Shown here in pieces: positions 30,723 to 38,845 of a stretch of DNA of 64,000 nucleotides. The translations under genes were made by a program, and so were the position numbers. Below the pieces are notes generated by a model. That model did no database searches. It saw only the letters and a program-made list of their open reading frames with translations, and had not been told where the DNA came from. Source of the DNA: Erythrobacter donghaensis (GTDB lineage: Bacteria; Pseudomonadota; Alphaproteobacteria; Sphingomonadales; Sphingomonadaceae); assembly GCF_002155425.1 (NCBI RefSeq), contig NZ_MUYG01000010.1, positions 558,001 to 622,000 on the forward strand. Direction: 5' to 3'. Every line of letters starts with the position of its first letter. The stretch's first letter is position 1.

Positions 30723-32198
30723 ATGGTACGAAATGTACGTAAGATGCTTGCTTTTGGGGCAGCCTCACTGACGCTGGCCGGGTGTATGGCCCCCGGTGGA
30801 TCGATTCCCTCGGCCTCTACCCCGATCACCCAGACCGAAGCCGAGATGGGCGCGAAGTATCATCCGCAATTCCTTGCCGAATTCGGCGGCGCGATGACCG
30901 GCAGTCACGCGCAATATGTCGAGCAGGTGGGCAAGAATATCGCGGTGCAGTCGGGCCTCGGCAATGCGCGCGAGAGCTTTACGGTGAGCCTGCTGAACTC
31001 GCCGGTGAACAATGCCTTCGCGGTGCCGGGCGGCTACATCTACACCACCCGCCAGCTGGTGACGCTGATGAACAACGAAGCGGAACTTGCGGGCGTGCTC
31101 GGCCACGAAGTCGGCCACGTTGCCGCGCGTCACAGCCAGCGGCGCCAGCAGGCGGCGCAGCGCAACACGCTGCTGGGTGGCGGACTCGCGATCCTGTCGG
31201 GTCTGCTGCTGGGCGATTCGGGCCTCGGCAACACCCTGTCGCGCACCTTTCTCGAAGGCTCGCAGCTGCTGACGCTGAAATTCTCGCGTCAGCAGGAGCT
31301 TGAGGCCGACGATCTGGGCATCCAGTATCTCGGCAAGGCCGGTTATGATCGGCGCGCGATGGCTACTGTGCTCGCCAGCCTTGCCGCGCAGAACGCGCTC
31401 GATGCACGGCTTGCCGGGCGCAATGCCAGTGTGCCCGAATGGGCATCGACCCACCCCGATCCCGCCAGCCGGGTGCAGGGCGCCTTGTCGAAGGCCAATG
31501 CGGCGGGCGCCGGCGGTGTCACGAATCGCGACACCTTCCTCACCCGGATCGACGGGCTGCTCTATGGCGACGATCCGGCGCAGGGGATGATCGAAGGCAG
31601 CACCTTCATCCATCCCGAACTGATGCTCGCCTTCACCGCGCCCCAGGGCTTCTACATGGTCAACGGCACGCGCGCGGTGAGCATTCAAGGGCAGGGCGGG
31701 CAGGCGCAGATGACCACTGCGGCCTATTCGGGTAATCTGGAAACCTATGTGCGCCAGCAGTTTACCGCGCTTGGCGGGCAGAACAACCAGCTCGCGCCTG
31801 CGCAGATCCAGCGGACCACGGTCAACGGGCTGCCGGCGGTCTACGGCACGGCGCGGGTGAACAACGGCAATTCCCAGGTCGATGTGGTGGTCTTCGCCTA
31901 TGAATTCGGTCGCAATCAGGCGTTCCATTTCAGCGCGATCACGCCTGCGGGCAAGGCCGGGACCTTCAATTCGATGTTCCAGTCGATGCGGCGAGTCACC
32001 TCGGCTGAGGCCGGTGCGGTGGTGCCGAAGAAGCTGCAGGTGGTAACCGTGGCTCGCGGCGAGACCGTGGCGACCCTTGCGCGGCGGATGGCCTATCCGT
32101 CGGCGCAGGAAGAACGCTTCCGGGTGCTCAATGCGCTGGGCAGCAGCGACACAGTGACGCCGGGCCAGAAGGTCAAGCTGGTGGTGCGCACGCGCTAG
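30723..32198 (+). CDS. M48-family metalloprotease lipoprotein with LysM-like tail
   Basis: A 491-residue zinc protease predicted to be lipid-anchored: the lipobox is LAGC, with Cys near residue 21. The active site is HEVGH at about residues 128-132, with the third ligand in the EADDLGIQYL block. Family relatives (LoiP/BepA type) take part in outer-membrane protein quality control. The C-terminal part after about residue 280 is less conserved, and its last 50 residues (VVTVARGETVATLARRMAY, then VTPGQKVKLVV) look like a LysM peptidoglycan-binding repeat. It stands alone and faces the convergent flp genes. Confidence 0.88.
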   Translation: MVRNVRKMLAFGAASLTLAGCMAPGGSIPSASTPITQTEAEMGAKYHPQFLAEFGGAMTGSHAQYVEQVGKNIAVQSGLGNARESFTVSLLNSPVNNAFAVPGGYIYTTRQLVTLMNNEAELAGVLGHEVGHVAARHSQRRQQAAQRNTLLGGGLAILSGLLLGDSGLGNTLSRTFLEGSQLLTLKFSRQQELEADDLGIQYLGKAGYDRRAMATVLASLAAQNALDARLAGRNASVPEWASTHPDPASRVQGALSKANAAGAGGVTNRDTFLTRIDGLLYGDDPAQGMIEGSTFIHPELMLAFTAPQGFYMVNGTRAVSIQGQGGQAQMTTAAYSGNLETYVRQQFTALGGQNNQLAPAQIQRTTVNGLPAVYGTARVNNGNSQVDVVVFAYEFGRNQAFHFSAITPAGKAGTFNSMFQSMRRVTSAEAGAVVPKKLQVVTVARGETVATLARRMAYPSAQEERFRVLNALGSSDTVTPGQKVKLVVRTR

Positions 32199-32255
32199 CT
32201 TGTTCGGTTCGCTTGCGCCACCGAAGGTCGCAATCCAAACAAACACTCCAAACAA

Positions 32256-32286
32256 CAAAAAACGGCGGGGATTGCTCCCCGCCGTC
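32256..32286 (-). terminator. Intrinsic terminator of the flp genes
   Basis: On the minus strand CGGCGGGG and CCCCGCCG (32263-32270, 32277-32284) form a stem followed by a run of T (A-run at 32257-32262 on plus). It ends the pilin transcript, and the stem may also serve the convergent protease gene. Confidence 0.8.
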
Positions 32287-32310
32287 TTCGTGTTGCCTTG
32301 CGGCCGACGC

Positions 32311-32490
32311 TTAGTTGGCGTCGATGCCAGCCTGCATTTCGCTGTCGACCTCGTTGAAGGTTTCTTCGAGGGTTTCACCGAGGGTGGTCATGGCGGTGAT
32401 CGCGGCGACGGCGATCAGAGCGGCGATCAGGCCGTATTCGATGGCGGTGGCGCCCTGCTCGTCACGGATCAGCTTGTTGAAAAACTTCAT
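32311..32490 (-). CDS. Flp/Fap-type pilin
   Basis: A 59-residue pilin precursor from ATG 32490 with AGGAGA upstream. The prepilin site is G|ATAIEYG, with Glu at +5 and Tyr next as in Flp pilins, followed by a hydrophobic helix and an acidic C-terminus (EETFNEVDSEMQ). Flp pilins are assembled by Tad secretion systems; no tad or cpa genes are in this window, so it is an orphan here. Confidence 0.88.
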   Translation of the reverse strand: MKFFNKLIRDEQGATAIEYGLIAALIAVAAITAMTTLGETLEETFNEVDSEMQAGIDAN

Positions 32491-32591
32491 GGTCGGTCTC
32501 CTGGTTGGTCTTCGGTAATCCTGCCCGTCCATCGGGTGGTTCGGACATTTGTTCGATTAGGGGGAAATTCTTTCGAAAACCCTAACCGCGG

Positions 32592-32771
32592 TTAGTTTGT
32601 CATTGCATCGACACTACGTGTTTCGACTTCGTCCCACATGCGCGTGGTGGTCCCCGAAACCCCCAGAAGGGCACCGAGTATCGCGATAACAATCAAGGAA
32701 ACGATCAGGCCGTATTCCACAGCGGTTGCACCCGCAGTGTCATGCTGGAGCCGCTTCAGGAAATTGACCAT
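32592..32771 (-). CDS. Second Flp/Fap-type pilin
   Basis: A 59-residue paralogue of the downstream pilin, from ATG 32771. The cleavage site is G|ATAVEYG, with the same helix length, but the C-terminus is basic and polar (RMWDEVETRSVDAMTN). The two copies are about 100 bases apart. The difference in tail suggests a major and a minor subunit, which is inference. Confidence 0.85.
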   Translation of the reverse strand: MVNFLKRLQHDTAGATAVEYGLIVSLIVIAILGALLGVSGTTTRMWDEVETRSVDAMTN

Positions 32772-32875
32772 CGTGACCCCCGTTCTTGGCGTGTCGTTGT
32801 CTTGACGATCCCTAGATCGGCGACGAACCTTAAGAAAAAGTTGAAAGAGGGCGATCAATTGGAAAGAAAACCGAC

Positions 32876-33292
32876 ATGACCGGGGGCTGGATCGCGGTGG
32901 TGGCCGGGGCGCTGGTGCGGGCGGATGGGCGTTGGCTGATGCACCAGCGGCCGCAGGGCAAGCACCATGCCGGGCTGTGGGAATTCCCTGGCGGCAAGGT
33001 GGAAGCTGATGAAATGCCTTTGCAATCCCTCAAACGCGAACTGACGGAGGAACTCGGGATCGCGTGCCATGCGCAGGCCTGCACACCCACCGGATTCGCG
33101 ACAAGCGCTGCCGCCGAGGGTCATCCGGGGCTTGTCATCCTGCTTTACACCGTCAGCGGCTGGGACGGCGAGCCGCAGGCGCTGGAGGGTGGGGGTGTGG
33201 GCTGGTTCACGCCTGCCGAGGTGCTTGCCCTCGCGAAGCCCCCGCTCGACGTGGCGCTGGCCGCAAGGCTCTTTGCAAATATCCCGAATTAG
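32876..33292 (+). CDS. mutT: MutT-type Nudix hydrolase
   Basis: A 138-residue Nudix protein, likely cleaning the nucleotide pool of 8-oxo-dGTP. The Nudix box runs from GGKVEADE to RELTEELGI (about residues 39-62), and the strand MHQRPQGKHHAGLWEFP is typical of MutT. Starts at ATG 32876, divergent from the second pilin gene with about 100 bases between. Confidence 0.9.
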   Translation: MTGGWIAVVAGALVRADGRWLMHQRPQGKHHAGLWEFPGGKVEADEMPLQSLKRELTEELGIACHAQACTPTGFATSAAAEGHPGLVILLYTVSGWDGEPQALEGGGVGWFTPAEVLALAKPPLDVALAARLFANIPN

Positions 33293-33347
33293 GCCTAAGC
33301 CCCCTTGCCAAGGCCGGACGACCCCCTTAAAGGGCCCGCTCCAGTGC

Positions 33348-33424
33348 GCACCCGTAGCTCAGCTGGATAGAGCATCAGACTACGAATCTGAGGGTCGGAC
33401 GTTCGAATCGTTCCGGGTGCGCCA
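33348..33424 (+). tRNA. tRNA-Arg (anticodon ACG)
   Basis: A 77-base cloverleaf with encoded CCA. The acceptor GCACCCG pairs with CGGGTGC; the anticodon stem CAGA/TCTG holds loop CTACGAA (anticodon ACG); the T-arm contains GTTCGAATC. The adenosine at the wobble position is normally converted to inosine by TadA. Confidence 0.96.
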
Positions 33425-33462
33425 ACAAAGCCCGTTGTCTCGCAAGAGGCGGCGGGCTTTGT
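33425..33462 (+). terminator. Terminator hairpin after tRNA-Arg
   Basis: A perfect ten-base stem ACAAAGCCCG / CGGGCTTTGT immediately after the tRNA CCA. There is no strong T-run after it, only the Ts within the stem. Confidence 0.65.
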
Positions 33463-33518
33463 CGGTTCTGGGGGCGCGACTCGCTGGGCAGGGCGGGAGA
33501 CCGCCGATTCGCGTCAGC

Positions 33519-33908
33519 TCAATCCCCGACACTGTCCTCGAGCGCGTGCATGTCGTCATCCGAAAGGCCGAAGTGATGGCCTGCCTCGTGGATCACCACA
33601 TGACGCACCAGCGCCGCAAAGGTGACTCCGGTTTCCTCCATCTCCGCCAGCAGCGGTTGGCGGAACAGGGTGATGACCGGCGGCAACCCGTCGCTGTCCC
33701 ATTGCGACCGCTCGGTCAGGGCGATGCCTTCATACAGGCCGGTGAGATCCCAGGCGTCCTCTATGCCGAGCGAATCGAGCTGCTCGTCGCTCGCAAATTC
33801 CTCCACCCGCAGCACCACGCCCGCCAGCTCGCGGCGGAACACCTCGGGCAGCCGCGCCAGCACCGCGCGGGCGGCGGCTTCGAATTCGGCAGCTGAGGGC
33901 TCATGCAT
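33519..33908 (-). CDS. Zincin-like metallopeptidase (minimal zincin family)
   Basis: A 129-residue protein with the motif HVVIHEAGHHFGLSDDD near the C-terminus, the mark of the small zincin-like metallopeptidase family. The HExxH residues and the following His/Asp would bind zinc. Its substrate is not known. Start at ATG 33908 is favoured by AAAAGGA upstream. It is convergent with the tRNA gene. Confidence 0.82.
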   Translation of the reverse strand: MHEPSAAEFEAAARAVLARLPEVFRRELAGVVLRVEEFASDEQLDSLGIEDAWDLTGLYEGIALTERSQWDSDGLPPVITLFRQPLLAEMEETGVTFAALVRHVVIHEAGHHFGLSDDDMHALEDSVGD

Positions 33909-34107
33909 GATGTTTTCGCGTCCTTTTCGGGGCGGCAGGGGATGCATTGCCGCAAATGGCTCTTACATTAACCTTGTGGCGGTCTGCATCCCCCGCGCGT
34001 ATCTCCCGTAACTATACGGGGAACGCCGGGGACGCTGGCGGGTTACCATGTCGCGGGATCGACAGGAGAGGGGGCTCCTTGCAGAGCCGATGCATCAAGA
34101 AAGACTC

Positions 34108-34740
34108 ATGGCCATGAACTATATCTCCGCCCACGATCACGACGACGAGTTCGATCCTGAAAACCCCCTCGGCAAGCCCGAGGTGCCCGAAGAGGTGCAG
34201 GCCGCGATCCGCACGCTGATCGCCTGGGCTGGCGACGATCCGGCCCGTGAAGGTCTGCTCGACACCCCCAAGCGCGTCGGGCGCGCGTGGCTGGAATATT
34301 GCGAAGGGTACAAGGAAGATCCTGCTGTCCACCTCACGCGCCAGTTCAGCGAAGTGGGCGGGTATGACGAGATTGTGCTGTTGAAGGACATCCCCTTCCA
34401 GTCGCATTGCGAACACCACATGGCGCCGATCATCGGCAAGGCGGCGATCGCCTATCTGCCGAAGAACAAGGTCGTCGGCATCTCCAAGCTCGCCCGCGTG
34501 CTGCACGGCTATGCCAGCCGCTTGCAGATTCAGGAGCGGCTCACTGCCGAGGTCGCGCAGTGCATCTGGGACCATCTCGACCCGCACGGCGTGGCAGTGG
34601 TGATCGAGGCGCAGCACGGCTGCATGACCGGGCGCGGGGTGAAGACTCCGGGCGTGGGCATGATCACGAGCCGCATCCTCGGCTGCTTCCTCGACAATGA
34701 CAGCAGCCGCAAGGAAGTGATGAGCCTGATGGGCTACTAG
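34108..34740 (+). CDS. folE: GTP cyclohydrolase I
   Basis: First enzyme of tetrahydrofolate synthesis. About 210 residues from ATG 34108; in-frame starts at 34048 and 34090 would add up to 20 residues, and the start is not certain. Zinc and catalytic residues are present: HCEHHMAPI, SKLARVLHGYASRLQIQE, and the second Cys in EAQHGCMTGRGV. A terminator follows at 34791. Confidence 0.93.
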   Translation: MAMNYISAHDHDDEFDPENPLGKPEVPEEVQAAIRTLIAWAGDDPAREGLLDTPKRVGRAWLEYCEGYKEDPAVHLTRQFSEVGGYDEIVLLKDIPFQSHCEHHMAPIIGKAAIAYLPKNKVVGISKLARVLHGYASRLQIQERLTAEVAQCIWDHLDPHGVAVVIEAQHGCMTGRGVKTPGVGMITSRILGCFLDNDSSRKEVMSLMGY

Positions 34741-34790
34741 CCCCTAGGTCTTCTGACCTGTTGCGAGTGACAGTTTGAACGGTTGCTACG

Positions 34791-34826
34791 CGGGGCGCTT
34801 TCCTTGGGGACAGCGCCCCGTTTTCG
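34791..34826 (+). terminator. Intrinsic terminator after folE
   Basis: A nine-base stem CGGGGCGCT (34791-34799) with AGCGCCCCG (34812-34820), followed by TTTTCG. Confidence 0.82.
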
Positions 34827-34898
34827 CATTTGCTGTCAGCGTCAAAGCAGCTTAGCCTTGCAGACAGAGCCGCCGAGGCCTGCCCAAGGAGACCCGCA

Positions 34899-35387
34899 AT
34901 GCTGTCGATGTCCGCCCGCCATCTGTTTGTAGCCGCTTCGTTGAGTCTCGCCCTTGCCGCCTGTTCCGGCGCGGATGGCGGCGATGCGGCGGCTGAGGCG
35001 CCGCCGGTGATCAAGGAGCGGCACGACAATTTCGAAGAGATCGGCGATGCCTTCAAGGCGGTGCGGGGCGAGCTCGAAAAGGACGCGCCCGATTTCACGC
35101 TGATCGCCGCCAAGGCCAATGACATCAACGCCCGCGCGATGAAGATCGAAGGCCATTTCCCGGCCGGCACCAGCACCGAAGATGGCTTCAAGACCGAGGC
35201 TTTGCCCGCGATCTGGCAGAAGCCCGAAGAGTTCAAGGCCGCCGGGCAGAAGCTGATCGACGAAAGCGCCAAGCTCGTCAGTGTGGCCGAAGGCGGCGAC
35301 AAGGCGGCGGTCAGCGCGCAGGCGATGGCGATGGGCGGCGCGTGCAAGGGCTGCCACGACCAGTTCCGGCTCGACGACAAGAAGTAG
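34899..35387 (+). CDS. Class II-type cytochrome c, lipoprotein
   Basis: A 162-residue protein with signal and lipobox (LAAC, Cys22) and a haem site CKGCH at residues 149-153 near the C-terminus. The mostly helical layout with a C-terminal CxxCH is that of the cytochrome c prime group. It is predicted to be lipid-anchored on the periplasmic side. It precedes a b-type cytochrome gene by six bases, so they probably act together in electron transfer. AAGGAG lies upstream of ATG 34899. Confidence 0.85.
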   Translation: MLSMSARHLFVAASLSLALAACSGADGGDAAAEAPPVIKERHDNFEEIGDAFKAVRGELEKDAPDFTLIAAKANDINARAMKIEGHFPAGTSTEDGFKTEALPAIWQKPEEFKAAGQKLIDESAKLVSVAEGGDKAAVSAQAMAMGGACKGCHDQFRLDDKK

Positions 35388-35393
35388 GCGCCG

Positions 35394-36083
35394 ATGGACG
35401 ACACGGCGCCAGCCGCCACGGCGCGGCCGCAGGACGTGCGCGTGTGGGATCCGCTGCTGCGGCTCACCCACTGGAGCTTCCCGATCCTGATCCCGGCGAT
35501 GTGGTGGACGGCGGAAAACTCCAAATGGGCGCTGCACCGGCAAATCGGGCTGGTGCTACTCGGCATCCTCACGTTCCGGGTGCTGTGGGGCTTTGTCGGG
35601 CCGGAGACCGCGCGGTTCTCGCAATTCGTGAAGGGGCCGGGGGCGGTTATGGCCTATCTGCGGGGCGACAGCAGTGTCGGCCCGGCGATCGGCCACTCCC
35701 CGCTGGGTGGGTGGAGCACTGTCGCGCTGATCGGGGCGATGCTGCTGCAGGTCGGCATGGGGCTGTTCGCGGGCGATCCCTATGACGGGATGACCGGTCC
35801 GCTCAACAGCCTCGTCGGGGTGATGACGGCGGACACGATCACCGAATGGCACGAGACCTTCTTCAACGTGCTGCTCGGGTTGATCGTGCTGCATCTGGCC
35901 GCGATCACCTGGTATGCGGTGAAGGGCGATGATCTGCTGAGCCCGATGGTGGGCGGCGCTCGGCCGCCGATGGCGGGCGTGGCCGGGATCGGGCCGCTGC
36001 CGTGGGTGAAGGGGCTGATCGCGGTGGCGCTGGCGGCGGGGTTGGCGCTGTGGATCGCCTATGGCGCGCCGCCGCTGACATGA
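35394..36083 (+). CDS. Cytochrome b561-type membrane protein
   Basis: A 229-residue membrane protein of the cytochrome b561 / Ni-Fe hydrogenase b-subunit family. The block WDPLLRLTHWSFPILIP carries the first haem-ligand His, then LHRQIG has a second, and later EWHETFFNVLLGLIVLHLAAI has two more His residues. Four to five membrane helices are evident. With the adjoining cytochrome c it would form a small electron-transfer pair; donor and acceptor are unknown. Confidence 0.86.
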   Translation: MDDTAPAATARPQDVRVWDPLLRLTHWSFPILIPAMWWTAENSKWALHRQIGLVLLGILTFRVLWGFVGPETARFSQFVKGPGAVMAYLRGDSSVGPAIGHSPLGGWSTVALIGAMLLQVGMGLFAGDPYDGMTGPLNSLVGVMTADTITEWHETFFNVLLGLIVLHLAAITWYAVKGDDLLSPMVGGARPPMAGVAGIGPLPWVKGLIAVALAAGLALWIAYGAPPLT

Positions 36084-36568
36084 CCGGACGTTTGCCCGAG
36101 CAGGTCAAGGCCTTGTCGCTGATGGCGCGCAGGCTTGCGGCTTTGACGCTATTGGCTTTTTTGCCCAACGGGCCTGCCGGTGCCGATGACAAAAGCTGGC
36201 AGGAAGGTTTCCCGCAGAACTGCATTTTTCCCGCTGATGGCCTCGAAGAACCCGAGCCTTGCCAAAGTTTCCACCGGCTGTCCGATCGTCGCTCTGATGA
36301 TGGCGAGGTCTACGTGATCTATGAATACAAGTGGACCAGCGCCGATGGTCGGGAGGTTGTCTACACGCCGGACATCGGCGGCTTTGCGATGAGCCGGTTC
36401 ACCATCGGCACGCTGCACGACAACCGTTATGACGGGGGGCGCACGTTCAAGCCGGCTGTCAGTCACACATTGCACCGGGACAAGACCGTGATCGGTGCGC
36501 CTGGCGAATTGTATCTCTTTGCCGTGTGTGACGAATACGCTGATGGGAAGCCGTATAACTGCGACTGA
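36080..36568 (+). CDS. Exported hypothetical protein
   Basis: A 162-residue protein whose ATG overlaps the cytochrome b stop (ATGA). There is a hydrophobic segment (about residues 18-33, LAALTLLAFLPNGPAGA) as a signal peptide, then a domain with four Cys residues (NCIFP, EPCQSF, FAVCDEY, YNCD) that could form two disulfides. Unknown family; its position suggests a role with the cytochromes, not shown. Confidence 0.6.
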   Translation: MTGRLPEQVKALSLMARRLAALTLLAFLPNGPAGADDKSWQEGFPQNCIFPADGLEEPEPCQSFHRLSDRRSDDGEVYVIYEYKWTSADGREVVYTPDIGGFAMSRFTIGTLHDNRYDGGRTFKPAVSHTLHRDKTVIGAPGELYLFAVCDEYADGKPYNCD

Positions 36569-36597
36569 CCCGGTTCGCGGTCCCTGCCGGCTCCAAC

Positions 36598-36640
36598 GCA
36601 AAAGGGGCGCCCCGTTGCGGGAGGCGCCCCCTTTCTTTGG
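36598..36640. terminator. Bidirectional terminator
   Basis: GGGGCGCC (36604-36611) pairs with GGCGCCCC (36623-36630), with A-rich sequence on the left and CTTTCTTT on the right. It serves the gene ending at 36568 and the convergent peroxiredoxin gene ending at 36657. Confidence 0.75.
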
Positions 36641-36656
36641 GCTTGCCGGAAAAGCC

Positions 36657-37136
36657 TCACAGCTGGCCGAGCAGGTGCTCCGCGCTCGAGACCTTGAAGT
36701 CGCCCGGTTCTTCAACGTTGAGCTGTTCGACCACGCCGTCGTTGATCACCATCGAAAAACGCTGCCCGCGCTTGCCGAGGCCGAAGCCGGAACCGTCCAT
36801 GGTGAGGCCGATGGCTTCGACGAATTCGGCATTGCCGTCGGCCAGCATGGTGATGTCGTCGCTGCCGGCGGCCTTGTTCCAGGCGCCCATGACGAAGGCA
36901 TCGTTGACTGCGGTGCCGACGATCTCGTCGACGCCCTTGGCCTTCAGTTCATCGGCTTTCTCGACGAAGCCGGGGAGGTGACGGGCCGAGCATGTCGGGG
37001 TGAAGGCGCCCGGCACGCTGAACAGCGCGACCTTCTTGCCCGCGAAATAGTCCGAGGACTTGACCGGCTGCGGCCCTTCGGCGGTGGCCTTGATCAGGGT
37101 GACTTCGGGGATCTTGTCGCCAACGGAAATGGTCAT
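36657..37136 (-). CDS. Peroxiredoxin (Prx5/AhpC-TSA type)
   Basis: A 159-residue thiol peroxidase. The peroxidatic Cys49 lies in PGAFTPTCSARHLPGF, the mark of the Prx5-like group. It reduces peroxides using glutathione or another thiol; gor is 29 kb away. ATG 37136 is preferred to the upstream in-frame start because the shorter form fits the family. Divergent from ahcY, with the palindrome at 37209 between them. Confidence 0.9.
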   Translation of the reverse strand: MTISVGDKIPEVTLIKATAEGPQPVKSSDYFAGKKVALFSVPGAFTPTCSARHLPGFVEKADELKAKGVDEIVGTAVNDAFVMGAWNKAAGSDDITMLADGNAEFVEAIGLTMDGSGFGLGKRGQRFSMVINDGVVEQLNVEEPGDFKVSSAEHLLGQL

Positions 37137-37208
37137 GGTGTGCGTGTCCTCTCTGGGGTGTGTCGGGCGCTCTCTATCCTGCGCGCGGCGGGCGAGCAAC
37201 AAATAGAC

Positions 37209-37228
37209 ATATAAAGATAAGTTTATAT
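37209..37228. promoter_or_regulatory. AT-rich palindrome, probable operator upstream of ahcY
   Basis: The 20-base site reads ATATAAAGATAAGTTTATAT, with 8 of 10 positions symmetric. It stands out in GC-rich DNA, 92 bases before the ahcY ATG and 73 before the peroxiredoxin start. Its form resembles an ArsR-family operator such as that of the SAH-responsive SahR regulator, which is known to control ahcY; this attribution is inference. Confidence 0.5.
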
Positions 37229-37319
37229 TTGCCTCGCGCAGCCTATGTCGCTAGGGGGCTAGGCATAAGCAGACCGCTCGCCTCCGCGGGCCCGCTTCTG
37301 CGCTTAGGAGATTGATTGC

Positions 37320-38744
37320 ATGGCCACCCTCGCTGCCACCCCGACCACCGAATATGTCATCAAGGACATCGCGCTCGCCCCCTTTGGCCGCGACGAGATC
37401 ATGATCGCCGAGACCGAAATGCCCGGCCTGATGGCGCTGCGCGAAGAGTATGGCGCCTCGCAGCCCCTGAAGGGCGCGCGCATCACCGGCTCGCTGCACA
37501 TGACCATTCAGACCGCGGTTCTGATCGAGACGCTGGTGGCGCTAGGCGCCGAAGTGCGCTGGGCGACCTGCAACATCTTCTCGACCCAGGACCACGCCGC
37601 TGCTGCGATCGCTGCCAGCGGCATTCCGGTCTTCGCCATCAAGGGCGAAACGCTGGGCGAGTACTGGGACTACGTGGGCCGCATCTTCGACTGGGCTTCG
37701 GAAGCTGACCCTGACCTTACCTGCAACCTGATCCTCGACGATGGCGGCGATGCCACCATGTTCGCGCTGTGGGGCGCGCGCATCGAAGCGGGCGAGGAAA
37801 TGGGCGAGCCGACCAACGCCGAAGAAATCGAATTCCAGCGCGCGCTCAAGGCCTTCGTCGCCGCCAAGCCGGGCTACCTCACCAAGACGGTGAAGGCGAT
37901 CAAGGGCGTGTCGGAAGAGACCACCACGGGCGTGATGCGCCTCTACCAGATCGCCAAGCAGGGCAAGCTTCCCTTCCCGGCGATCAACGTGAACGATTCG
38001 GTCACCAAGTCGAAGTTCGACAACCTCTACGGCTGCAAGGAATCGCTGGTCGACGCGATCCGCCGCGCCACCGACGTGATGCTGGCCGGCAAGGTCGCCT
38101 GCGTTGCCGGTTACGGCGATGTCGGCAAGGGCTCGGCCGCTTCGCTGCGTGACGGCGGCGCGCGCGTGATGGTCACCGAAATCGACCCGATCTGCGCGCT
38201 TCAGGCGGCGATGGACGGCTTCGAGGTCGTCACCATGGAAGACGCGGTCAAGCGCGCCGACATCTTCGTCACCGCCACGGGCAACGAGGACGTCATCACC
38301 GCCGATCACATGATGAGCATGAAGCCGATGGCGATCGTCTGCAACATTGGCCACTTCGACAGCGAGATCCAGATTTCGGCTCTGTCGAACTACGACTGGA
38401 AGGAAATCAAGGAAGGCACCGACCTCGTCACCTTCCCCGATGGCAAGTCGATCATCATTCTCGCTAAGGGCCGTCTGGTGAACCTCGGCTGCGCCACCGG
38501 CCACCCGAGCTTCGTGATGAGCGCGAGCTTCACTAACCAGACGCTGGCGCAGATCGAGCTGTTCACCAAGGCGGACGAATACCAGAACGACGTCTACGTC
38601 CTGCCCAAGCATCTCGACGAAAAGGTCGCTGCGCTGCACCTCGAAAAGCTGGGCGTGAAGCTGACCCAGCTGTCGAACAAGCAGGCAAGCTACATCGGCG
38701 TGCCGCAGGCCGGCCCGTTCAAGCCCGACCACTACCGCTACTAA
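37320..38744 (+). CDS. ahcY: Adenosylhomocysteinase
   Basis: NAD-dependent hydrolase that splits S-adenosylhomocysteine to adenosine and homocysteine. The 474-residue protein shows [29 protein letters not shown], the NAD loop [11 protein letters not shown], and the C-terminal KPDHYRY end. The long form with the extra internal segment ([20 protein letters not shown]) is that of proteobacteria. GGAG lies upstream of ATG 37320. Possible operator at 37209. Confidence 0.96.
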   Translation: MATLAATPTTEYVIKDIALAPFGRDEIMIAETEMPGLMALREEYGASQPLKGARITGSLHMTIQTAVLIETLVALGAEVRWATCNIFSTQDHAAAAIAASGIPVFAIKGETLGEYWDYVGRIFDWASEADPDLTCNLILDDGGDATMFALWGARIEAGEEMGEPTNAEEIEFQRALKAFVAAKPGYLTKTVKAIKGVSEETTTGVMRLYQIAKQGKLPFPAINVNDSVTKSKFDNLYGCKESLVDAIRRATDVMLAGKVACVAGYGDVGKGSAASLRDGGARVMVTEIDPICALQAAMDGFEVVTMEDAVKRADIFVTATGNEDVITADHMMSMKPMAIVCNIGHFDSEIQISALSNYDWKEIKEGTDLVTFPDGKSIIILAKGRLVNLGCATGHPSFVMSASFTNQTLAQIELFTKADEYQNDVYVLPKHLDEKVAALHLEKLGVKLTQLSNKQASYIGVPQAGPFKPDHYRY

Positions 38745-38753
38745 GCCACACAA

Positions 38754-38799
38754 ACCGCCCGCTCCGCCCCGTTTTTTCACGGGGTTGGGGGCGGGCGGT
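38754..38799 (+). terminator. Hairpin terminator after ahcY
   Basis: An outer stem ACCGCCC / GGGCGGT (38754-38760, 38793-38799) and an inner CCCCG / CGGGG pair enclose a T-run. Probably ends the ahcY transcript before divL. Confidence 0.6.
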
Positions 38800-38845
38800 G
38801 CTTCCCCCGTTGCACTCCCGTGCGTGCGCGCATAGCGGAGGAGCG

